Both the position numbers and the translations under genes were made by a program. The notes beneath the pieces were generated by a model that saw only the letters and a program-made list of their open reading frames with translations, did not search any database and was not told where the DNA came from. Positions 39,601-51,600 of a stretch of DNA of 64,000 nucleotides are shown piece by piece (the first letter of the stretch is position 1; the number at the start of each line of letters is the position of its first letter). This DNA is from Acanthopleura granulata. Its lineage: Eukaryota > Mollusca > Polyplacophora > Chitonida > Chitonidae. The DNA is taken from the NCBI GenBank assembly GCA_016165875.1, contig JABBOT010000007.1, forward strand, positions 19,150,447 to 19,214,446, written 5' to 3'.

Positions 39601-42600
39601 GGTATGATATTAACTTTATTGAGGATCAGTGCAATAAACAATGAACACTTTGCACCAATGCGGTCGCTGTGAGTTCAAGTCCAGCTCATGCTGGCTTCCT
39701 CTCCGACCGTATGTGGGAAGGTCAGCCAGCAACCTGCGGATGGTCGTGGGTTTCCCCCGGGCTCTGCCCGGTCTCCACCCACCATAATGCTGGTTGCTGT
39801 CGTATAAGTGAAATATTCTTGAGTACGGCGTAAAACACCAATGAAATAAATAAATGAACACTTTGTGCACATGAATGCATGGCATCAGTTACTTGCCCAA
39901 GTGTAGTGGTTTTAAAATTCTGTTGCAGTTCTCTTCATTTTCCATAACGTATTAAATTGACAGCTCTCATGTAAGTGAAAAATGTTTGAGTGTGATTTGA
40001 GTAATGCTCTATTAATCAAGTCATGTGCCAAATACTGTAAACGACCAAAAATTTTCGTCCAAAAAAATGTATTGTTTGACGCAAATAAGTGTCATAAAAT
40101 ATTACGTTTGGAAATGAAACTTATATGAGGATATCACCCTATCTTCCAAACAAACTTCAAATTACCATCCTATAATCAATAGAGCTCTCACAATCTTGTA
40201 AAATAAGCATTTTAGTCAAGGACAAAATTATAGGTCACTTAGGGTAAATATATGAGAGAGACCAATGATTATCCTGGCGGAATGTCTAACAGGATATGAA
40301 AACACAACTGTCTGTGGGTGGCACAGTGGCTAGCATGACTGCCCTGTAAGTGGAAGCTCAGGAGCTGAGTTGATTGGTGCTGTCTTGCTGGGGGAAGGGG
40401 AGGTGAGGCTGTCAGCATATTGAAGAGGTATATCGTAAATGGCCTAAACTTTCACCAAAAAAATGTCTATTTTTAGGTTCAATTAAATATCTTACAGCAT
40501 GTTTGGGATGAAACCTAAATTTTTTCATTAGGATATTATCCTACCTGCCAAACAAACCTCAAAACATGTTGCTAAAATCAGGAGATCTCTGGGAATCAGG
40601 AAAAATGAGCAACTTAGCCAAGTACAGAAATTTAGCTAGGTCATTGAGGGAAGGTGAAGTTCTGGTTAGCCAGGTATCAGTATAATGTGAATGGGTGGTA
40701 ATTCATGACTGGTGTCTTCCGCATGATGTCCCAGGGATCACCATAGATATGTTGGTATTAGGTATGAGTATCTACAAGGAATCAAGCGTGTATAGTGATA
40801 AGATTGAATTGTTATGAAATCTACATTAAAAGAATCTCAGTCAATCAAAGAAACAAACTTCCCTTATTTAGTGGTTTAATACTTAAGCCACTATGTGCTT
40901 TTGAATATACATATTAATAGACAGCCTAACTCAAGGTGACATACAGTAATCAAATCAGGTATCAATAATGATTAAATAAGTGACAGAAGCAAATGGTTGC
41001 CCATGTGGCTTTCTTATCAGAATATGAAAACGCAAGCCTGTAAATCTGTTTCGAAAATTGCATTCGGTCAAACTGTATATAAACAAGTCAATCAGCCAAT
41101 CAATCAATCAATCAGTTGTTGTCATTATCAGTCATTATCCTGTTTTGTGTGTCATAAACACCTGAGGTCCAGAGGACACCCATGCCGGTTTCACAGGCTG
41201 ATACCTTGCCTTTTCAGCTTGCCCTGGGGGCACCTGTGTAGAGAGGTGTGGTCAATGCATCAACAGTGAAATCTGTGACATCAAGTTTAACACTGGCATT
41301 TGTAAGAATGGGTGTGAACCGGGCTGGAAGACAGAGCTCTGTAACGTGGGTAAGCTGTCATCAAATTGGCCTTGTGACTAGAGATTTTGTTAATGCTTGT
41401 GAATGGGTGATTATGGCTTTACGCCAGCTTAGCAGCATTTCTGCGATATTTGGGTGACTAATGGTTGTTTTGACTGAAGATATGTGCACCAGACCCGGGC
41501 CCACTTCCACAATACTTCATAAATGGATTTTTCATAACTTTTCTGGTAAATCACATCACCTTATGGTGCTATAACTCTGACAATGTCTTTGATGAAAAAA
41601 GCTATGAGGAATATGACTTACCAAGTTTTATGAAAGTGGACGCTGTATGATTCCTGTGTGGGGCATTGTTTGTGGTGTTTCTGTCCAAAAAATGACTGAA
41701 AAAATATAATGTATAAACCTTATGGAAACAGATGTGCTGATACTTTAATTGTTGTCTTTGAAATAAATTAACTAATAACTTTTATTTTGGCTTAGCTGGG
41801 CATTAATTGTAGGCACTGTAGGCAGTGTCCAGAACATGGTGAACATTGGTTTCACAGGAGAATGACGAGTGGACTAGGTTATCTCCCCTTATGTCCGACC
41901 TTCTGTTTATTAATCAGTAACCACAAGGGCAACAGCTTTTAGGCTAACTACATGGTACATATGTATTCGTACAAAATTTCTCTGAATGTTAGCTGAATGA
42001 CGTAAATGAATTTAAACTCTATAGGATATGCTATGCACTTAGTCAATAAAAAAGTGCTACCTGACCTATTGTTAAATTTTTATGTACAGACTAATGTCTA
42101 CCCCTATGCAGATTTCTGTTTGTTGTCTGATAAATACATGAATGAACTGTTAATGTCTACCCCTATGCAGATTTCTGTTTGTTGTCTGATAAATACATGA
42201 ATGAACTGTTATGAATAATCTGTCTTATTTTTGTTAAGATGCTGTAGCAGTGTGAGCTGATGGTGTGAAGGGGGTACTGGGGAATGTTGAAAAGGGTGAA
42301 CATTGGTAGGGTTGTCAGAAGGTGCACTGTAAAGTTATCCCCCCTTACCTTCACGACTGTTAGTTGTATGTCTGATAAATAAACAAATAACTGTGACGTT
42401 TTTGTGCAGCCTGTCCAGCGGGTCAGTATGGAATTAACTGTGTGTCCCGATGTGGGAACTGTGTGCCTGGTACGGTGTGCAAACCTGACACTGGCGAATG
42501 TCCTGAAGGCTGTCAGAGGGGATGGGTGGGCAGCAACTGTGATATCAGAGATGGACGTGAGTTCACTCCCTTCAATTCATGTTTGCCTAAAATTGCAACA

Positions 42601-45600
42601 TTGCATGGGTTGGCTATAAGAAATCATAGGAATTTTTAAAAGTTTTCTGTTCATAGTGAAGTAATCGTTAAAATTTCAGGTTCTCATTGTTTACCCTTAA
42701 TACACATTATGAGCTATATAAAAAGCATATGTGTCATGTCCCAATAGAAGTGAAATATTCTTAAGTACAGCATAGAACTCCAATCAGATGAAGCAGTTCA
42801 TTTGTTATGATGCAGAATAACTAACAAGTATCACATGAACTTCACAGATATTTTTACAAAAACAGTGTCATTGTTGCATGGTTGTTGCATCTCCATTTCA
42901 GCGGAAGAGCCTCTGCCTGGTGGCAGCAGCAGCGATAAGAACAAAAATGGTGGTAATAAGACAGGGGTCATTGTTGGGTGTGTGATAGCTGCTATCGTCA
43001 TCCTGGCTGTAGGACTTTTACTGCTCCTCTATTACAAACGGTCAGTGGCTCCTTTTTTTTTTGCACTGATCTGTGTGTATAGCTGATGACTGCCTTCATG
43101 GTCACTTTTGTCCGTTTGTGAATGAATTATTGAATCAATGAGTAAATGGGCTTTTATTGCCTAATAGGTAGTATTTGTTTGTGCAAATACCTGCCAATAC
43201 CAGTGCAGGCTCATGATGTTCACATGGCATTTTATCCTTGTCTTTTTCATAATGCTTATCCTTTGGTTTTTAAGAAGCCTGATTTTCATATAAATTATGA
43301 CTATCAAATCCAGTTTCGTGTTGGAAAATAAATTGGTATCTCCTATCTTGGATTGTGTAATAAATGGGCCTGGTAAGGAAATAGCTCAATAGTTGTAAGA
43401 CAGTAATTATAATCCTAGAGAGAGTGCCCAAGCAAAACCACTGTAGTTCTTACCTTGAGTCTTTGATAATAGTCTGAGTGTTGTTTTTGTAACCACACCT
43501 GGTCATCCCAAGAGAAATACAAGCAATCCTGGACTGCACAAGGTCATTTGAGAGTCTGTGTCTTCTGAGCTCTTCCTTAAAAGAGACATTATGCAGAATA
43601 TTTTGGGAAACTCTAAAATGTTTCAGAATAGTGGCTTGTCAAGTTTGAACCGTTATATCGCTGGAGATAAAAGAAGCTGTGCTGTACCGTATGGTCTGTC
43701 AGAAATGTTAGGGAACTATTTTTGATTACATTTACAGTAACATGAGCATCTGAAAAAAAATGCACTAAAAGTTATTGAAAGTAGACAAACAGGGCAGAAA
43801 ATTTAGTCTGGGTGTTGTGTGGGACAGAGGTACCATTTGCATAATCAAAACATGACGGGGCAGGTGATGGATAATTTTAAAATCAACAAATGTTTCTTAA
43901 CATATTTGACAAGTCACATGATACTGTAGGACTTTCCTCACCTTTAACGACAAAAGAGTTAGATCTCAAAACTCCCGTATGGTATCTGCATATGTTGACC
44001 ATTTTACAGCCATCCATGAATTGAAACATTTCCTTTTCTTTGGTGGTTTTTAGGAAAAATGCAAAGCCTCGAGATGAGATGCTACCTATCACTCGTCTGA
44101 ACGGAGACCTAATTAATGGGCGAGAAAACCCGGGCTTGTCAGGGGAGGCTACTGAGCGGTCTCCAGGTAGGTGAAAAAATCCTCATGCTAGGAGAAATCC
44201 GGCTTATGAACGAGTTTTTTGCGTGTTGTAGACTTGTGTTTGCTTGTTAGTCTTGTCATTATAAAAAAAATTCACTTTTAGAAGGGGAATTTCGCTTTAA
44301 GTGACCTGTGTCCATAAGCCTGTTAAAAACGACAAGGTTGTTTTATCTTATTTGGTTATTTTCATAAGTGTTGTACACTATAGATAAATTGTTTGATAAT
44401 TGGGTTCAGGATTATGGATGGATGAAAATTTCAACAAAATCTACTGGCCCTCATCGCATAGTAAGATTTCACAAGCATGAAGTTGTCTTAAGATGGATCT
44501 TACATAGCTGCGTTTGAGCTTGTGACTTTGTAATGTTTTCTCAATTGCTTGTTGAATTCGACTGAAATTCTGGCAGTGCTGTTGTCCTCTTGAGTGAAGT
44601 GCTTTTCATTGACATCAGAGTTTGGGAACAATATAATTCAGAACCATGATGAATTGCCTAAAGGAGAAAATGTTTTATTAGATTTTCACTTAACTTTCTG
44701 CACTTAATCAGCTCTTCTGTGTATTGATTAAAAACTGTAGAAAAAAGTATTCAGTTCCAACATATACATATTTTTGAACATGTATGATTTCAGATGGCAA
44801 TCATAACATGACCCAGTCAAAAGTTCCGCCCTTACAGTTATTGGGAGGAGCTACAAGCCCCGCCCAGATCAGTGCCTCCTCTCTCATTACCATATCACCT
44901 ATTCCTGTGGGCGAGCTGAAGGACTTCATTGAGAGCAAAAAAAATTCTGATTTCGGCTTTGAACCAGAGTTTGGGGTAACTATTATTTTTCAGTGACAAT
45001 ATTTGCACAATTTGAAGCCCATTTCTTGATATTTTTCTAACAAATTTTTCTTTTACTGCTTCAAAACTTTTAGTTTATTGTATTAAATGTGAACAAAATG
45101 AAGTCTACATCCATAAATATCCACAATATATTCAGGTGTAGAATATTTCATTGGTGCTTGTTTCCTGTTACAGATGTTGCCTGTTGGAATGATGACCTAT
45201 GCAGACATGGGTACTCTCCCTTTTAATCGTCCAAAAAACAGATTCCACAACATTATACCTTGTAAGTATTTTCAACTAGGACTTTCTACCGGTTGCCCTG
45301 TGACATTTTGCTGTCAGTACTAAAGACTGGTGAAAATAAATGTTTTTAGCATTTGTTTTTAGTGTTTGCAAGGCTTTAAAAAGAAAACGTTGTGAATATT
45401 GGCATGCTCTTGTTGATGATTAGTTTGCAGTCCGGTGATGTAAGCCTTTCTGATCAGGATTATGGTTATTGTGTTATTTGTGTGTCGCAAAGAATGATGC
45501 GGGGTAAAAATTGATGTGGGGCTGAAAATGATGTGGGGTAAAAATTAATGTGGGGCTGAAAATGATGTGGGGTAAAAATTAATGTGGGGCAAAATGATGT

Positions 45601-48600
45601 GGGGCAAAAATGATGGGGCAAAAACAATGTTGGGTAAAAATTGATATGGGGTCAACATATTCGTTCTGGAGTGAGACCGGACCTGGGGAATCTCTTTCCA
45701 TATCAAACAAACCAAAAACTGTTGTTTAGAAATTATCAAAAGTATAATTACCATTGGTGTTTGATAAATAGTAATGGTAATATATTGAGAATTAGAGCAT
45801 CAGTTATTTATTCATACTAAATGCTAGTTAGTGTGAATAGAGAGGGTTCAAAGACCACTGATATGCCCCTCTGTATTTCAGACGACTATAACCGTGTGAT
45901 TTTGGACACACCAGATGGAGACCCACTTTATCAGTACATTAATGCTTCCTACATTGATGTAAGTATAAAACACAGGTATTTCCTGACAAGTCTGTTACAA
46001 TACTACAGACGTCTCATGATTTCTGGCAGTTTTACTGGATGCATTTGATGTGTCGTCAAAGAGTAATTCTGCTCTAGATTCAGAAACCGTAGTAAGTTGA
46101 ACTATGTGCCTGTCATAATCTGCGGGTTTATTTGATTGGTGTTTTACGCTGTACTCAAGAATGTTTCACTTGTACGACGGCAACCAGCATTATGGTGAGA
46201 GGAAACTGGGCAGAGCCCGAGAGAAACCTTTGACCATCCGCAGGTTGCTGGCAGATCTCCTCATATACGGCTGGAGAGGAAGTCAGTATGAGCTGGACTT
46301 GAACTCACAGCAAATGCATTGGAGGGAGTTTTCTAGGTGATTATTCTGCGCTACCCGTGGAGGCCCCCGCATAATCTTTCGGGATTTATAATGTGATGTT
46401 ATATCAAGAACTTTGTAAGGGCAGGAAATAGATGAAATCAGCCAAAATGGGGGCAAGAAAACTGTTATTAAAATATATTACTAGTTGGCATTCTGGCTTG
46501 ACATCTTTATTTTTCATTCAACTGATATGTAATTATGTTTTTTACTTCGTTTTACTTTATCACAAGCGTGTTTGTACACAAAACTGTATGACTATTAAAC
46601 ACATGCTGAAAAGTATCCACAAGAATGCAATGGATGAAGATTCCTATGTGAATATTTGATGACTAAAGACGAAGTTTTGTTTACTGTTTTCAGGGATACA
46701 AGAAAGGCAAAGCTTACATCATTGCTCAAGGTTAGTAATTTGTAGCGTTTTAGCGGACAGACTTTCACTGCAGGGGACAATTTCACACATCCAGTTTTAT
46801 GATACCCCGTAAGAAATGAGGAGACTGCTGTAATTCTCTTTTGGTTGGACCATCAGTGTGACATGTATAGAGGGTTCAGGCATAGTTGAATCGTATGCAT
46901 GTACTTGTGTACTGAGCATCTAAATTTTTGTTTTTTGGCTTGCATTAGGATCCAGTGGGTGGATAATCCTTACGATAAAAATTACGCTGAAAATGACGCG
47001 AAATTTAAAATTGATTAGCACCTGTGTCATTGAAGTACGTTCTGCGATGAATCCAAGACTGATGCGTAACTGTGTTGGTTGTGTTTCTGACTAGCTCCTG
47101 TAAAGACGACAAGTTTTGATTTCTGGCGGATGATCTGGCAGGAGGATGTGGGTAAAATTGTGATGATCACCAAACTGGTGGAAGCAGGAAAGGTGAGTGT
47201 GCCATGAGAGTAGGAAAGCCTACTAGAATGACTGATTGTATTTTGATTTAGAACTTTTGTGTGATGTACAGTTTACAGTGCAGCTGAGGTCTACTCATTG
47301 ACTACTGTGCACGTCTTTATTTTACAGTGATGCTACATTGTCTTTGTTGGCCAGCTTTGCAGATTTGCCAAAAGCCTAGATTTTACTATATAAATGATAC
47401 AAAATTTTACTGCATAAAAATTGGTACAATTACAAAGTTTTATTTATATTTTTGTAATTATTAGTTGTACATTTAAAAATGGTAATATATTGTTTCCTTT
47501 TTAGTGAAACTTATCCTTGTTAATTCCACGAATGGGCGTGTTTCATCAGGGTTTGTTCTCTTTTTCAACAAACTGGGATGTCATTGCTTCCTAAAACCCT
47601 GTCCGTGGTCCTTGTTTCTTTAGCCCTTGGTTCTCAACCCTCTTAGCCTTTATCCTTGTTTCTTCCAGTTTTTGGTACTTGATATTTCAATCCTTGCTCT
47701 GTATTCCTCATTCTTATATTTATATTCTGGACTTTTGCCACATTTCAGGTGAAAAGTGAACAGTACTGGTCAGACTTTGACGCACGGTCATTTGGGTCAT
47801 TCATAGTACAGCTGGAGGATTTTGTGGAATTAGCAGACTTTACGCTGCGGACTTTCAATGTGTATAATGCCGTTGTAAGTTTGCTGTCGTTTCTACCACA
47901 CTCTTTAATAAGGTCAAGAATTGAGATGTTTTTTCTTGAGAAGTCGATTAGCTGATGTTTTGTGATATCAAATGAATGCAATGTGGAATATTTGCTGCTG
48001 GTCTCATGGTGTTCTATCAGTTTGGTTATACAGTTTTCATATTTGCTTTTGTCTTTCTGGTTGTCTTGACTCTTACCACTTTTCTCATTGGTTGATTTGT
48101 AACTCCAGACGCAAGAGACAAGAGTAATCAGACATTTCCACTTCACGAGCTGGCCCGATCATGGAGTCCCTCGTCACCCATTGGCCATTCTCTTGTTCAG
48201 GAAGAAGATCGTTTCTGCCTTGAACTTTTGTTCTGGTCCCACTGTCGTTCACTGTTGGTGAGTGCATTCACCAGCTGGCATAGATGGCAGTAGTAATGTG
48301 CTGTTAAAGTACTTATAAACTCTGTTTTTATTGGGCAGGAAAATGTGGCATGTGATCAGATAGTGTTAATGTTTTGCTATAATGAGTGAGAGTGGCACTT
48401 AATGCAAGATTGAAGTTTACCAAAGCAGGTTTTTTGCAAAACTCTTTCCTGATGACATATGCTGAAGCGCTGATGTATATGAATGTGGTATATGTACATC
48501 CATGGTGTTACCAGAATGTGTTTTGTGTTACAGTGCAGGGATTGGTAGATCGGGTTGTTACATTGCCCTGGATATTCTGGTACAGCAGGCTGCCAGAGAA

Positions 48601-51600
48601 AAACGCGCAGATGTCTACAACACTGTGGTCAGGCTACGACAACAACGTGCTAACCTCATTCCGTCCGTAGTAAGCATCACCATTCAGTATGATTGTAAAA
48701 GATTTAAACCCGTGTTTTGTGTCTTTTAAACACTTTTGTATGTAAATGCTTATGTTAGACATTCTCTCTGAAGTAATTTATTTTAAATGCCACAAAAAAA
48801 GTTCCAGACTGTCATGGAAACATTAAACTTTAGTAAAAGTTACCCATCCATATTTAGCAAATTGTAACTTTATAAATGAGATCACTTTATGGTAATCTAA
48901 AATACCATGTCTATAAATAGAATAATGAAAAATGTTGTGGTTGGTAAAGTTATGCACAAAAATGAATTTTTTTCATGTGAGGGTTTATGTTTTTTTTTTC
49001 ACTTCAGCCCAATTTCTTTCTTTCATAAAGCCAAGCGCGTTTTAGAATAAGATGAGTTTAATTGTGAGGAATTTTTAAGAAATCTTCTTCACTATGCTTG
49101 TGTCCATTTTGGTGTGTTTTAGGAACAGTATGCATTCTTGTATGATGCATTACTAGAGGCCATCTGGTTTGAGGACACAAGTATATCCCAGGCAGAGTTT
49201 AAAAAGAAATTCCAACAGTTGACTGAGGAGGATGAATCTGGGATGAGCAAACTTCAGGAAGAGTTTGAGGTATGTCTCATGGCAGGGAAGGTAGTCATGG
49301 TACAGCTTGTTCTTTTCTATGGTCATCTTTCCGTTATGAGCAGAGGGTCAGGAAGACTGTGATGTGTGCCTTACTCCAGGCTGGTAGCTGTCATCTACTC
49401 TTTCATGCAGTAGTCATAGAACAGTAGTCATAATGTACATGTGTACGTGTGTTTTGTGTATTTTGCAGCTTCTGGAATCCGTGAAGCCAATGTTGAAGGA
49501 GTCAGAAATCCGCTCTGCGTTAATCCCAGAAAATGTAGTCAAGAACAGACACCAGAACATCCTGGCCGGTAAGACAACCCCGGCAAAACCAATCTTCTCA
49601 TATACTTCTATATATATATTCTCTAGACCCTACAATTCTCCCCCAAAATACTGAAATATTGCTCTCGGCAGTGGTTGAAAAGGTTGAAGAATTAGGGTCT
49701 GCTATTTTATTGTCTCCGTCGCCTGTCTTGAAGACAGTTTCTGTTAAATAACCAAGCTGGACAACTGCTACCACTCGCCTGAATTCTAGATATGTACAGA
49801 ATGAATAGTAATGCTCCAAGTGAACTGATAAAGAAATAGTAGTGCCAGCTTGTTCATTTAGGGTGCAAGAGGGCATTAATGATGTGAAAAATATATGTGA
49901 ATGAGGTAAAATTTCATCCATGGCATGGTTGCTCAGTTTGCCTGATTCTTAGAAAGCTGAGGTGTTTTGAGATTTGAAAGGTAGGATGTAAATGTGTAAC
50001 TTTCAGCTGTAAATGTACTCCGTTTTTTAAGCAAAATTGAAGGTAATTCTGTATGATTTTAGTTTACATTTCATAGTTAACTTTGTACTTGTATTGATTA
50101 TCCACTGATGCTATTGTCTGGTTTCAGGAGACCAGCACCGTCCATTTTTGTCCACACACCATGCTGGGAGCACAGATTACATCAATGCTGTTAAAATACC
50201 AGTGAGTAACAAAGATCTGTTGAACTAAATATGGAACTATTACAACTGTAAAATATCAAAATCTAGGTGTGAATGCAGGCAATCAATACAGTGCCTTTAA
50301 ATGCTTTGAAATTCAAAGCTTCTAGACATTTACCTTATCAACAGGTCTGGAAGCAAAGATTGATAGGACACATTTACAGATACGTAGCACTTTTGAATAT
50401 ACAAGTCGTGTCACGCGAAGTGGGGGTGGGACAACACATATCTTACGAGATCCATCCATCCGTGATGCCTCAGCCTGGCCGTTTCATATACAGGGATAAG
50501 CCATTGTCAAAAGAATTGTCCTTTTATCTTCTGGCACTTGGAAGGCATTCCAAGGCTGCAAATGAGTGCCTGACATTTTTAAAAACACCTTTTTGGCAAA
50601 AGTAGCATGCCCCAGGAGACCTTAGTCCATTAGTAAATTAAAATAGTATCGGTATGGACTTCATGGTCCTACCACTTTGTAAAACAGGTTTTTTTTTTTC
50701 AAAAATGTCGAGCACCTATTTGCAAGGGTGGCATCCATTTTTGTAACAGTTGTAGACATTGGTATACATGTGTTTGGTAAGCAAAAAGTTTTGATATGAA
50801 TATGGTTTAATGCGATGTTGATATTTCACAACTGTGGGATTATTTTCTGTATGTTTCATGACAGAGCTACCGACAGAAGACAGTATTTTTCATCACCGAG
50901 GTGCCGTTATCATTCATTGTGATGGACTTCTGGCGCCTGGTTTACGACCACACCTGTAGCACTATTGTACTGCTGGGAGACATCAGTGTCAATGATAAGG
51001 TATGTCCTGTTCTGCGGCAGGCCAGGTCTTGCTGTCTGCATCGACATACATGTAGACCTTGACATACCTTAGATTGTGGATTAGTATATGGATGTTTGCT
51101 AGGTATATCTTACGTGTATTTTTAAAAATAATTACATGTATGTTGTTGAACGCTGAGAAGATGAACCAAAAGTCTTGACTTCAGAAGTGCATAAAAAAAA
51201 AAGAGATACAGGAAAATTTTTCCTGAAAAATGGAAGGAAAAGTTAGATTCAAAGGCAATGAAGCGTCATTAACATCAATAGATACTGACACCATGGAAAG
51301 TAAAGTTAAAATGATTTCAGGGTGACATTTTCTGAGAAAGGTAAAACCTTTTGACAGGGGAAGTATCATTAAAATGATTTTATGTGGACATTTTCTGACA
51401 AACATTGTGCAAGGGAAAGCTTTGTATCAAAAAACGATTATATGTGGACATTTTCCGACAAGCTTCATAAAGTTCATAAACAGATACATAAAATGTATAT
51501 GTGTCAGAATTACAGGTTTGCCTACAGCACTCTTGATCATGTTGGTATTAATAAAAAGATGGGTGGTGTTGTTGTTGTTGGCTACAGGCTTGTGGTGTGT

